64,000 nt of DNA from Oceanivirga miroungae (GTDB lineage Bacteria; Fusobacteriota; Fusobacteriia; Fusobacteriales; Leptotrichiaceae), in assembly GCF_902505095.1 (NCBI RefSeq), contig NZ_CABWIB010000001.1:186001-250000 (forward strand), in the 5' to 3' direction. The translations under genes were made by a program, and so were the position numbers. Each line of letters opens with the position of its first letter. Within the stretch, counting starts at the first letter, position 1. The notes beneath the pieces are model-generated. The model was not told the DNA's origin, did no database searches, and was given only the letters and a program-made list of their open reading frames with translations. Positions 31,709-41,029 of the stretch are shown here, in pieces.

Positions 31709-34700
31709 ATGATAGAATATAAAACGAAGGTTTATGAAAAAATAGCACGAGATTCTACTAATTATAAACATATGACTTCAAATAAGAAAAGGTATGAAGA
31801 GGACCTAATGCAGTTTTCTATAAAAAAAAGAGGTGGATATACGTATATTGTATCAAAAATTGTTGGCATATATGATGTTGAATCTAAAGTAATATTAGAT
31901 GAAAAATATAATCTTTATGAGGTACAATGCGAATGTCCATATAATAGAAAAACTGCACCTTGTGCTCACGTTATATTTAACTATTTTTATGCTATGAATA
32001 AAAAACTTCAAATAGGATATGAATTCCCTAGCAAAGAAGAACTAGGTGATATGGACATATATGAGTATTATAGAGTTAAAAGTTATGCTACGTTAGCAGA
32101 TTTTAAAATAAAAAACTTAATTTATGATGTAACCAAATCCGAGCTTCATAGTAGTGAAGAAAAGGCTAAACTTATTCCAATCATTGATGAATCTAGCATA
32201 AGTTTTAAAATTGGGATGGATAAGCTATATTCTATTAAAAACATAACTAAAAATCTATTAACACCAGTGTTGAATGGTGAAATGATAACATTTGGTAAGA
32301 ATTTAACCTTAAATATGTCAGAAGGGAATTTTGATGAATTTTCACAAAAACTTATATCTCTATTATTTAAATACCCTTCTTGTATAAAAGGGCAATATTT
32401 TATAATAAATAAGGACACCTTTGACGATATATTAGACCTATTTTTAGAAACAGAATATGATGTATTTGAGAAAAAAGAAAATAATTTAGTACTTAATACA
32501 GAAAAAAAAGGTAAAAACCTTAGTAGAATATATATATCTTCTGATTTTAAAGCAAGACCATACGTGTCTAAAAGAAATGCTTATGCCTTCAAAGGAAATA
32601 AAATACTATATACTAATATAACGGAATTTGAGAGTAGACTAATAAGAGAAATTCAGGATTTCTATATTGAAAATGAGAAGTTACCACAGTTTATAGAATA
32701 TTTAGGTGAAAATTTAGAAAATATACAAATAAAAGATGTGGAAAAGTATGTTAGTGATTCTAAAGTTAGTATATATTGTGATATAGACGATAATGATAAT
32801 ATACTTATAAAGATAACAAAAGATTCAGACGAGATAGTAAAGATATCTAAAATAGAGAGTATATTTAAAATATTAGATATTACAGCTCTATATGATTTTG
32901 AATTTGATAAAGAGTATATAATTGATAAAAATAAGGAAAAAGAAATTTTCCTTGAAAAAGCTTTAGTTGAAATTTCAAAAGTTGCAGATGTATATTTAAG
33001 TGAATTTATGAGAAATTTCAAAAGAACCAGAAAGATTAATTTAAGTGTTGGAGTTAAGCCAAGCTCTGGGTTACTTGAATTGAAATTTAGTTCAGATGAG
33101 ATATCGGATGATGAAATATTAAATATATTAAATGAGTATAGATTAGGTAAAAAATACTATAAGTTAAAAAATGGAGAAAGATTTTTAATAGATGTAAATC
33201 AATTCCAAAAGATTGACGAAGTATTAAAAGATTTTGGGTATGAAAAGGCTGATAAATCAAAAAGTTCTAAAATAAAAGTACCTTTATTTAGAATGTATCA
33301 ACTAGATAGTCTAGATTCGGATGCTATGGCTTATGAAAAAAATCGTGAAATAGACAAACTATTTATAACAGAAGCAGAAAAAATGGCGGAAAGATTTAAT
33401 GATATACTAAGAGATTACCAAAAAGATGGAGTAAATTGGTTACTAGAATTAAGAGCTAAAAAACTTGCTGGAATATTAGCAGATGATATGGGATTAGGTA
33501 AAACTCTACAAATTATTGCTTATCTTGAAAGTATTAAAAGAAGAAGACCTTGCATTATAGTTACACCAGCTTCACTTTTATTAAACTGGGTAAATGAATT
33601 TAAAAAATTCAATTCAGAACTTGAAATTTTACCAATATATGGTCAAGTTTCTGAAAGGGAAGAAGCGATATCTAAAATAAAGAATCAAGTAGTTATAACA
33701 ACCTATGATTATTTAAAAAAAGACATTAAAAAATATGAAAAAAAATCGTTTGATACAATAATATTAGATGAGGCTCAATATATTAAGAATCATAAGACTT
33801 TAAGTTCAAATAGTGTTAAGCAAATAGAGGTTGACTATAAAATTGCACTAACGGGAACACCTATTGAAAATTCTTTATCTGAGATTTGGTCAATCTTTGA
33901 TTTTCTAATGCCAGGATATCTATTTAACTATTCATATTTTTCTAGAAACTATGAAAAACCAATAGTTTTAGAAGCTGATGAAAAAGTTTCGAATAGACTT
34001 TTAAAAATGGTAAAACCATTTATACTAAGAAGACTTAAGAAAAATGTATTACTAGAACTACCCGAGAAAATAGAAGAAAATTTCTATGTAGATATGGAAA
34101 AAGAACAAACAAAACTGTATAAGGCGAATGCAATAGATGCTGTTAAGAAAATTTCTACTTTATCTAGTAAAGATAAAATGCAAGTTTTAGCCTATATAAC
34201 AAGACTAAGACAAATTTGTATTGATCCAAAACTTGTTTATGATAATATTTTTGAAGTATCTCCTAAAATAAAAACAACTATAGAAATTATTAAAAAGAGC
34301 ATTGAAAACAATAGAAAAGTTGTAGTCTTTTCAAGTTTTACAAAGGTACTAGACTTAGTTATCGAAGAATGTGAAAAAGAAAAAATTTCATATCATTTAT
34401 TAACAGGTGAAACAACAAAAGTAAATAGAGCAAAATTAGTAGAAAGCTTTGATACGGATGATGTACCACTGTTTTTAATATCACTAAAAGCAGGTGGAAC
34501 AGGTTTAAATCTAACTAGGGCAAGTGTTGTTGTGCATTTAGATCCTTGGTGGAATATATCATCTCAAAATCAGGCTACAGATAGAACCCATAGAATAGGT
34601 CAAAAAGAAGTTGTACAAGTATTTAATATTATTACTAAAAACAGTATAGAAGAAAAAATACAAAAACTGCAAGAAAAGAAAAAGGAGTTAAGTGATACCT

Positions 34701-34771
34701 TTGTTGAAAACTCAGATGGAAGTTTTGCAAGTATGAGTAAAGAAGATTTAATAGAATTATTTAAAGTATAG
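31709..34771 (+). CDS. SWIM zinc-finger SNF2-family helicase
   Basis: About 1,020 residues from ATG 31709 (GGAGA 6 bases upstream). A SWIM zinc finger lies near residues 75-90 (CECPYNRKTAPCAH). The middle 450 residues are the SNF2-associated region. The ATPase motor begins at about 565: DYQKDGVNWL, DDMGLGKTLQ (motif I), DEAQYIKNH (motif II), LTGTPIENS, then the helicase C lobe with SLKAGGTGLNLTRA and DRTHRIGQ (motifs V-VI). It is a DNA translocase of the RapA/Swi2 superfamily; bacterial members remodel protein-DNA complexes. Intact. It ends at a strong bidirectional terminator. Confidence 0.92.
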   Translation: MIEYKTKVYEKIARDSTNYKHMTSNKKRYEEDLMQFSIKKRGGYTYIVSKIVGIYDVESKVILDEKYNLYEVQCECPYNRKTAPCAHVIFNYFYAMNKKLQIGYEFPSKEELGDMDIYEYYRVKSYATLADFKIKNLIYDVTKSELHSSEEKAKLIPIIDESSISFKIGMDKLYSIKNITKNLLTPVLNGEMITFGKNLTLNMSEGNFDEFSQKLISLLFKYPSCIKGQYFIINKDTFDDILDLFLETEYDVFEKKENNLVLNTEKKGKNLSRIYISSDFKARPYVSKRNAYAFKGNKILYTNITEFESRLIREIQDFYIENEKLPQFIEYLGENLENIQIKDVEKYVSDSKVSIYCDIDDNDNILIKITKDSDEIVKISKIESIFKILDITALYDFEFDKEYIIDKNKEKEIFLEKALVEISKVADVYLSEFMRNFKRTRKINLSVGVKPSSGLLELKFSSDEISDDEILNILNEYRLGKKYYKLKNGERFLIDVNQFQKIDEVLKDFGYEKADKSKSSKIKVPLFRMYQLDSLDSDAMAYEKNREIDKLFITEAEKMAERFNDILRDYQKDGVNWLLELRAKKLAGILADDMGLGKTLQIIAYLESIKRRRPCIIVTPASLLLNWVNEFKKFNSELEILPIYGQVSEREEAISKIKNQVVITTYDYLKKDIKKYEKKSFDTIILDEAQYIKNHKTLSSNSVKQIEVDYKIALTGTPIENSLSEIWSIFDFLMPGYLFNYSYFSRNYEKPIVLEADEKVSNRLLKMVKPFILRRLKKNVLLELPEKIEENFYVDMEKEQTKLYKANAIDAVKKISTLSSKDKMQVLAYITRLRQICIDPKLVYDNIFEVSPKIKTTIEIIKKSIENNRKVVVFSSFTKVLDLVIEECEKEKISYHLLTGETTKVNRAKLVESFDTDDVPLFLISLKAGGTGLNLTRASVVVHLDPWWNISSQNQATDRTHRIGQKEVVQVFNIITKNSIEEKIQKLQEKKKELSDTFVENSDGSFASMSKEDLIELFKV

Positions 34772-34806
34772 AAAAAAAGCTTAGACCGAGAGTTTAAGCT
34801 TTTTAA
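34772..34806. terminator. Bidirectional terminator
   Basis: AAAAGCTTA (34775-34783) and TAAGCTTTT (34795-34803) with A and T runs outside. It serves both the helicase (plus) and the maltodextrin operon (minus). Confidence 0.8.
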
Positions 34807-34809
34807 GTT

Positions 34810-35625
34810 TTAACCTTTTACAGCACCTGATGTTATTCCTTTAATTATTTGCTTTTGTGCAAAGAAATAGAATATTATAACAGGTATTATTGCAAGTGTA
34901 AGTCCAGCTAATGCTAGATGCCATTGTTTTGTATATTCTCCAAAGAAGAAGAACATTTTTAAAGGTATAGTTTCATACCCTTTTTTATTTATTACTAATG
35001 AAGGTAGTAAGTAGTCGTTCCATATCCAAATAGTATTTAGTATAGCTACAGTAACTGTCATAGGTTTTAACATTGGAAATATTATATACCAGAATACTTG
35101 AAATCTATTACAACCATCTATTATAGCGGCTTCATCTAAATCCTTAGGTATTGAATTTATTGCTCCTTGGTATAAAAAGATTGCAAGACTTGAACCAAAT
35201 CCAAGATACATAAACATTATTCCAGGTCTACTTAACATATGTAATTTTCCAAAAAAAGCAACTAATGGAATCATAACTGCTTGAAATGGTATTAACATAG
35301 CAGATATAAAAAGAAATAAAACAAAGGTACTAAGCTTATTTCTTACTCTTGATATTGCATATGCTGCCATACTTGAAAAAATAATTATAATAACAACACT
35401 GAAAAATGTTATAAACAAAGAATTTGTAAAAGTCTTAATAAAATTTAATTTGTCAGATGCAATAATATAGTTTTCTAAATTTAATCCTTTAGGAAAACTA
35501 AGAGAAGAAGAGAAAATCTCTTTTTTAGTTTTAAAAGAATTAGCTATCATTAGATAAAACGGGCTAAGCCATGTTATACCTAATATAACAGTTAAAACAT
35601 AAAGATAATTTTTTTTATTAAACAC
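34810..35625 (-). CDS. Carbohydrate ABC transporter permease (MalG-type)
   Basis: 271 residues with six membrane segments and the EAA loop DEAAIIDGCNRFQVFWYIIFPMLKP, which docks to the ATPase. It ends with the MalG-like ITSGAVKG. The GTG start overlaps the stop of the upstream permease by 1 base. With its partner it forms the membrane channel for an oligosaccharide importer. The ATPase is not in the operon, so a shared MsmX/MalK-like ATPase elsewhere is likely. Confidence 0.92.
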   Translation of the reverse strand: MFNKKNYLYVLTVILGITWLSPFYLMIANSFKTKKEIFSSSLSFPKGLNLENYIIASDKLNFIKTFTNSLFITFFSVVIIIIFSSMAAYAISRVRNKLSTFVLFLFISAMLIPFQAVMIPLVAFFGKLHMLSRPGIMFMYLGFGSSLAIFLYQGAINSIPKDLDEAAIIDGCNRFQVFWYIIFPMLKPMTVTVAILNTIWIWNDYLLPSLVINKKGYETIPLKMFFFFGEYTKQWHLALAGLTLAIIPVIIFYFFAQKQIIKGITSGAVKG

Positions 35626-36494
35626 TAATAATCAACCTCTTTTCTTCTGTTATACCATACTTGAGTTAATGATATTACTGTAATTATTATAAAAAATACT
35701 ATAGCTTTGCTTTGAGCATAAGCCATCTTATTTTCAGCAAAAGCTGTATTATATATATTCATAGCTACCATTTGTGTAGAGTTATATGGACCACCATTTG
35801 TTAATGATAAGTTTTGATCATATAGCTTAAATGAATTAGATAATGTTAAAAACATACTAACAGTAAAAGCAGGTGCTACTAATGGGAAAGTTACATTTCT
35901 AAATTTTTGCCAAGAATTAGCTCCATCTATTTCAGCTGCTTCTAGTAAGTCTTTAGGAACAGTTTCAAGGTAAGCTATATATATTATCATTATATATCCC
36001 GCCATTTGCCATGAGGTTAGAATTATAAGTCCCCAAAACCCTGTTTTAGTTGTAGATAACCAAGCTTTTAAAAATTCAAACCCTATTTTTTCACCCACAC
36101 CATAAAAAACTTCTATGAATATGAATTGCCAAATAAATCCTAATATTAATCCACCGATTAAGTTCGGCATAAAAAATATTGTTCTAAGTAAGTTAGTGCC
36201 TTTAAATTCTTGAGTAACTAATAAGGCTAAACTTAGTCCTAAAAAGTTTATTATTATAACAGATAATACTGCAAATTTAGTTGTAAACCACAAAGAGTTT
36301 AAAAATTCTTTATCCGAAAAAACCTTAATGTAGTTTCCGAGCCCTATAAAAGAAGGAGTAGTTATACCATTCCAACTTGTAAAAGAGTAATAAACTCCAT
36401 AGATAAGAGGGATAACTACTACCATCGTTAAACTAACTACACAAGGTAATATGAATAGATAAAAGAAAAGATTTTTGCTTTTAATTTTTTTCAT
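35625..36494 (-). CDS. Carbohydrate ABC transporter permease (MalF-type)
   Basis: 289 residues, six membrane segments, and the EAA loop LLEAAEIDGANSWQKFRNVTFPLVAP. TSWNG near residue 38 and TNGGPYNST in the periplasmic loop are typical of UgpA/MalF-type permeases of Firmicutes and Fusobacteria, shorter than E. coli MalF. It follows the binding-protein gene after 20 bases and overlaps the next permease. AAGTGAAG serves as ribosome binding site. Confidence 0.92.
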   Translation of the reverse strand: MKKIKSKNLFFYLFILPCVVSLTMVVVIPLIYGVYYSFTSWNGITTPSFIGLGNYIKVFSDKEFLNSLWFTTKFAVLSVIIINFLGLSLALLVTQEFKGTNLLRTIFFMPNLIGGLILGFIWQFIFIEVFYGVGEKIGFEFLKAWLSTTKTGFWGLIILTSWQMAGYIMIIYIAYLETVPKDLLEAAEIDGANSWQKFRNVTFPLVAPAFTVSMFLTLSNSFKLYDQNLSLTNGGPYNSTQMVAMNIYNTAFAENKMAYAQSKAIVFFIIITVISLTQVWYNRRKEVDY

Positions 36495-36514
36495 ATTAAC
36501 TTCACTTTCTTTTT

Positions 36515-37789
36515 TTATTTTCTGTCAGATGACCATGCATTTTGTGCTTCTTTTATAACCTCATCAAATGTTGCATTTCCAGTAACATATTTTTGTATTT
36601 GAGCACCTAAAACATTCATTCCCCAGCTTGAAGGGTAACCCATAAATACCCAGTTTAAAGTATCTCCTTTATTAGAATATTTGTATACTTCCATTGATAA
36701 TGGATCAACTATTTTTTCGTTTTCATATCCTTTGTAAGCTGGTATAAATTTAAATTCATTTACAACATATTTTTTACCTTCTTTAGATGAGTACATCCAG
36801 TTTAAAAAGTCTTTTGCAGCGTCTTTTTCTTTAGCATTTTTTTCTTTATTAACTGCCCAGTACATAGGAACACCAACAGCTAATTTACCTTCAGCAACAC
36901 CTTTTACAGGGATAGGTAACATTCCTATATTTTTAGCAAGTTCGCTATCAACACCATTTATAGAACCAAATGCCCAGTTTCCTTGTTGTATCATTGCAAC
37001 TTTACCTAAAGAGAATAATTTTTCTACTTGTTGAGAGTAGTCTAGACTTGCTGTAGGTTGCACTGAGTAGTTATTTTGTAAGTCAAGCACATTTTTAAAT
37101 TGATCTTTATATTTAAATTCTATATTTTTTGCTTCAAATGTCTTCATTATATCTCCACCAAATTCTTCAGTGATAAATACATTTGATAAATGTAATCCTG
37201 TTACCCAAGTTTCTTTAGCAGGGAATGCGAATACTGCATTTAGTCCTAATTCATCTTTTTTGCTATCAAGTAATTTAACAGCTTTTAAAAGTTCGTCATA
37301 AGTTTTAACCTTACTAGCATCTATTCCAGCTTTTTTAAATATTTCTTTATTGTATATTAGACCATAACCTTCTTGGTTGTATGGAACACCATAGATTGAA
37401 CCATTAAGTGTTACACCTTTTAATAAACTAGGTATTGCTAATTTTGCAACACTAGCTTCTTTTAAGTCTTCTAATTTACTTTCCCAATCTTTAACATCTT
37501 GTGGACCACCGATATTAAATATTGTTGGCTCATCACCAGAAACAAATTTAGCTTTTAGTGCTGCACCATAATCTGCTCCTCCACCGACTGTTGTTATGTT
37601 AATGTTTACATTTTCATGAGTTTTCATATACTCTTTAGCAAGGTCTGTAAATTGATCCTTGAATTCTACTTTAAATTGGAATATTTCCACATTTACTTTT
37701 TCTGATTCCATAGAAGAATCTGACTTTCCACAAGAAACTAATAATCCTGCAGATAAAACTGTTAATAGTGCGAATAATTTTTTCTTCAT
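36515..37789 (-). CDS. Sugar-binding lipoprotein of the maltodextrin importer
   Basis: 424 residues. The signal peptide ends in a lipobox LLVSCGKS, so Cys20 would be lipidated. The rest is a family 1 (UgpB/MalE-type) solute-binding protein: GGGADYGAALKAKF, IFNIGGPQDV, YGVPYNQEGYGLIYNKEIFKKAG, VAMIQQGNWA and YVTGNATFDEVIKEAQ. AAAGGAG lies within the last codons of malQ, and the start is 1 base after its stop, so the two are coupled. Position after malQ implies maltodextrins as substrate. Confidence 0.92.
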   Translation of the reverse strand: MKKKLFALLTVLSAGLLVSCGKSDSSMESEKVNVEIFQFKVEFKDQFTDLAKEYMKTHENVNINITTVGGGADYGAALKAKFVSGDEPTIFNIGGPQDVKDWESKLEDLKEASVAKLAIPSLLKGVTLNGSIYGVPYNQEGYGLIYNKEIFKKAGIDASKVKTYDELLKAVKLLDSKKDELGLNAVFAFPAKETWVTGLHLSNVFITEEFGGDIMKTFEAKNIEFKYKDQFKNVLDLQNNYSVQPTASLDYSQQVEKLFSLGKVAMIQQGNWAFGSINGVDSELAKNIGMLPIPVKGVAEGKLAVGVPMYWAVNKEKNAKEKDAAKDFLNWMYSSKEGKKYVVNEFKFIPAYKGYENEKIVDPLSMEVYKYSNKGDTLNWVFMGYPSSWGMNVLGAQIQKYVTGNATFDEVIKEAQNAWSSDRK

Positions 37790-37790
37790 T

Positions 37791-39302
37791 CTACTTCTCC
37801 TTTATATCTATATTTAATCTTTTATAAACTCTATTAAATTCCCTTATCTCTTTAGCTAATTCATCTGTTAAGTCATCTTTACTCATTCTATAACTCCAGT
37901 TTCCTAAAGTAGATGGAATATTCATCCTATAATCATTATCTAATTTTAAAAAGTCTTGCATTTGAGTTATCGCTATATTTGCAACACTACTCCAAGCACC
38001 TCTTAAAAAACCTTGTAAATAACCTTCTTCTTTAGTTAAATTAAGGTATTTTTTACAAAATTCAAAATGTTTAGTACCTTCGTTTGATTTTATCCAACCT
38101 AGAATTGTATCACTATCATGAGTACTTGGGTAAACAGCACAATTTCTAATATGTTCATGTGGTATAGAATCGGAATTACCACTAGGATCCCAAGCAAATT
38201 GCATCATTTTCATTCCAGGGAAACCAGTATACTCCCTAAAATCTACAACTTCTTTGGTTGTATATCCAAGATCTTCTGCTATAACGTCAATATCTCCTAA
38301 TTTTTCTTTTATTGCATCAAATAATTCATAACCAGTACCTAAAAGCCATTTACCATCTCTTGCTGTAGTAGAAGTTTTAGGTATAGCCCAGTAAGACTCA
38401 AAGCCTCTAAAGTGATCTATTCTTATTACATCATAAAGACTGTATACTCCTTTAAGTCTGTTTATCCACCAAGAAAAATTATCTTTTTTCATATATTCAT
38501 AGTCATAACAAGGATTTCCCCAAAGTTGCCCTTCAGAAGAAAAATCATCAGGTGGACAACCACCAACTAAATCCATCGAAAAGTTCTTTCTATCAACCCA
38601 GACATCACTAGAATCAAATGAACAATAAATAGGAATATCTCCAACTATTTTAATATTTTTAGAATTAGTGTATTCTTTTAGTTTTTTGTATTGTTCAAAG
38701 AACTTAAACTGCATAAAGTATATGAAATTTATTTCGTATTCAAATTCTTTTTTGTATTTTTGCATAAGTGCTTCGTCTTTGTTTTTTTCTTTTTCTTCCC
38801 AATTGTCCCAAGCTAAACCATTATTTTTATTCTTTATAACCATAAATAAGGCATAATCTTCTAACCAGGATTTCTTTTCAATAATAAAACTTTTAAATTC
38901 TTTTAAGTTAGTATCAAATTTTTCATAGGCTTTTCTTAAAACAACATATCTATTTTGATATAGCTTACCATAATCCACCCTTAATGGATTTTGCCCGAAA
39001 TCTATATTTTCATAATCGGATTTTTCAAGTAAGCCCTCGTCACATAAAATATCTAAGTCTATAAAATATGGATTTCCTGCAAACGTACTAGGTGATTGAT
39101 AAGGTGAATCACCATAACTTGTTGGGCCTAGAGGCAATATTTGCCAATAGTGAAATCCTGCCTTAGATAAAAAGTCTACAAAGTCATAACTAGCCTTTCC
39201 AAAAGTACCTATACCATAATTACTTGCAAGTGAACTTATATGTAAAATAACCCCACTTTTTCTATTTTCGTTTAATCTCGTATAATTGAAATCTTTTTCC
39301 AC
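37791..39302 (-). CDS. malQ: 4-alpha-glucanotransferase (amylomaltase)
   Basis: About 503 residues. I choose GTG 39302 because AGAGGG lies 8 bases upstream and the ATG at 39317 touches the operator. GH77 features: RKSGVILHISSLASNYGIGTFG, YWQILPLGPTSYGDSPYQSPS, VIRIDHFRGF with the nucleophile Asp, VIAEDLG with the acid/base Glu, and PSTHDSDTILGW with the third Asp. It disproportionates maltodextrins so that they can be phosphorolysed. First gene of the operon with the ABC importer; the cre-like operator upstream suggests sugar control. Confidence 0.95.
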   Translation of the reverse strand: MEKDFNYTRLNENRKSGVILHISSLASNYGIGTFGKASYDFVDFLSKAGFHYWQILPLGPTSYGDSPYQSPSTFAGNPYFIDLDILCDEGLLEKSDYENIDFGQNPLRVDYGKLYQNRYVVLRKAYEKFDTNLKEFKSFIIEKKSWLEDYALFMVIKNKNNGLAWDNWEEKEKNKDEALMQKYKKEFEYEINFIYFMQFKFFEQYKKLKEYTNSKNIKIVGDIPIYCSFDSSDVWVDRKNFSMDLVGGCPPDDFSSEGQLWGNPCYDYEYMKKDNFSWWINRLKGVYSLYDVIRIDHFRGFESYWAIPKTSTTARDGKWLLGTGYELFDAIKEKLGDIDVIAEDLGYTTKEVVDFREYTGFPGMKMMQFAWDPSGNSDSIPHEHIRNCAVYPSTHDSDTILGWIKSNEGTKHFEFCKKYLNLTKEEGYLQGFLRGAWSSVANIAITQMQDFLKLDNDYRMNIPSTLGNWSYRMSKDDLTDELAKEIREFNRVYKRLNIDIKEK

Positions 39303-39319
39303 TGTAATCCCTCTCATTT

Positions 39320-39366
39320 TGTAACCGTTTTCATTGTTAGTATATCTTGATTTTTTAATTTGTCAA
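39320..39366 (-). promoter_or_regulatory. malQ promoter with cre/LacI-type operator
   Basis: Minus strand: TTGACA (39361-39366), 16-base spacer, TATACT (39339-39344), then TGAAAACGGTTACA (39320-39333), which fits the cre consensus TGNAANCGNWWNCA. Located just after the -10 box, it would block initiation. A CcpA- or MalR-like LacI-family regulator is implied. Confidence 0.7.
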
Positions 39367-39429
39367 ATGATATTGAGTAAGATTATTTAACTTTTTTTGT
39401 CCAATTTATGGGAAATACTTCTCTTTTTA

Positions 39430-39459
39430 TTGACAAAATGGTTGGGGGGGGGGTATACT
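39430..39459 (+). promoter_or_regulatory. Phase-variable promoter with a ten-G spacer tract
   Basis: TTGACA (39430-39435) and TATACT (39454-39459) are 18 bases apart, and the spacer ends in ten G (39444-39453). Gain or loss of G during replication would change the spacing around the 17-base optimum and switch or tune the glycosyltransferase/adhesin operon. GGGAGTGG at 39481-39488 is the downstream ribosome binding site. Confidence 0.8.
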
Positions 39460-39491
39460 TATATAGACAGCTTTAAAAAAGGGAGTGGAAT

Positions 39492-41027
39492 ATGGCATAT
39501 AGGAATATATTGTTTTATTATGGTTCAACTTTTACTAAACTAGATGGTGGGATAACACAGTTAATAAATAAAGTTAAGATGTTTGAAAATATGGGTAAAT
39601 ATAACCTAGTGATAATGAATAATAGTTATGACCCAGAGAGTAAGTCAAGATTTATTAACATAACAAAATTTAGAGAAGTAGATATAAAAACTAAATTTTT
39701 TAATGAGATAGATGTTTTACTTGGAAGAGATAATATTACTAAAGATAATGACCAAAGTTTAAATCATTTACCAAATTTAAAATATGTTAAAGATGTTAAT
39801 TCTTTTGATAAAATGGGAGCAATAAATAAAAGGAAAAATGCTATAGATCATATAGTTACCTATGATGAAATAAGTGGAAGAATAAAAGAAATAGCCTATT
39901 ATGAAAAGATAAATGGCAAAATGCTTGAAATAAAAAAAGATGCATATGATTCATATGGGTATATATACTCAAGTACATATATGAATTTAAATACTACTTT
40001 TATTGAAAGAAAAGTTTTCTATAATAAAGATGGAAAAATAAAAGTTGAAATGTTTTATAAAAGAGTAGGTGAAGAAAACAAACAGTATAAAATAATAGTG
40101 TATAACGATAATTTCATGCCTGAAAATATATTTGATGACTTAGAGGATTTCAATATATATTTAAGAAACCTAATTTTTAGCAAATATAATGTAAAAGAAA
40201 CCCTAGTAATAAATGATAATATTAGTCTATATTCGGAGTTAAAAAAAATAAATGGCTTAAGAATAGTAAATCAATTACATAATATACATTTATTATCTGA
40301 TAATATAAATTCAGCTTTCTATGATAATATAGCAGATATTTCAAATGATTTAAGAAATGATAAAAATACTTTTTTAGTAACACTAACAGAAGCTCAAAAA
40401 AAAGATATAGAAAGTAGAATTGGAAAACAAAATAACATAAAAGTTATACCAAATGCTATTAGTATAAATGAAGAAACAAATTACAATAGACCAAATAATA
40501 AATTAGTAGTGATGGCAAGGTTAGATGATATAAAAAGAGTTGATTTAGCAATAAAAGTATTTAAACTTTTACATGAAAAAGATGAAAAATTAGAATTAGA
40601 GATTTATGGTGTTGGAGTTAATAGAAATAAGCTCTTGAATTTAATTTCGGAGTTAAGATTAGAAAAAAGTGTACATATGAAAGGTTTTTGTACTAACCCC
40701 AATGAAGTATTAAGTAATAGTACATTATTGATTAATACAAGTTCGTTTGAAGCATACCCTATGCTTTTAATTGAAAGTATTAACAATGGTTGTCCTGTTG
40801 TAAGTTTTGATATCCATTATGGGATAAGAGAAATTATTTCAGATAAACAAACTGGAATAATTGTAGAGAATAATAATTTAGAAAAAATGGCGGAAGAAAT
40901 TTATTTATTATTGCAAAACAAAAAAAGATACGAAGAAATGATAGATAGCTGTTATACAAAAAGACACGACTTTACATTTGACAAAGTAATTGTTAAATGG
41001 GAAGAGTTATTAAAGAATATGGAGTGA
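39492..41027 (+). CDS. GT4-family glycosyltransferase, TagE/GtfA-like
   Basis: 511 residues. The N-terminal 320 residues resemble the acceptor half of TagE/TarM/GtfA-type enzymes (YYGSTFTKLDGGITQLINKVKMF, and NQLHNIHLL). The C-terminal GT-B lobe has VVMARLDDIKRVDLAIKVF, VHMKGFCTNPNEVLSNSTLLINTSSFEAYPMLLIESINNGCPVV, with the E-x7-E motif that holds the nucleotide sugar. Related enzymes glucosylate teichoic acids or O-glycosylate serine-rich adhesins. It is transcribed from the poly-G promoter and ends 2 bases before the adhesin gene, so protein glycosylation of that adhesin is an attractive inference. Confidence 0.85.
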   Translation: MAYRNILFYYGSTFTKLDGGITQLINKVKMFENMGKYNLVIMNNSYDPESKSRFINITKFREVDIKTKFFNEIDVLLGRDNITKDNDQSLNHLPNLKYVKDVNSFDKMGAINKRKNAIDHIVTYDEISGRIKEIAYYEKINGKMLEIKKDAYDSYGYIYSSTYMNLNTTFIERKVFYNKDGKIKVEMFYKRVGEENKQYKIIVYNDNFMPENIFDDLEDFNIYLRNLIFSKYNVKETLVINDNISLYSELKKINGLRIVNQLHNIHLLSDNINSAFYDNIADISNDLRNDKNTFLVTLTEAQKKDIESRIGKQNNIKVIPNAISINEETNYNRPNNKLVVMARLDDIKRVDLAIKVFKLLHEKDEKLELEIYGVGVNRNKLLNLISELRLEKSVHMKGFCTNPNEVLSNSTLLINTSSFEAYPMLLIESINNGCPVVSFDIHYGIREIISDKQTGIIVENNNLEKMAEEIYLLLQNKKRYEEMIDSCYTKRHDFTFDKVIVKWEELLKNME

Positions 41028-41029
41028 AA

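Noticed and set aside
39444-39453. G run as a sequencing artefact
   Set aside because: It lies exactly between well-formed -35 and -10 boxes before a surface operon, so a biological tract is more likely, although the exact count may vary.
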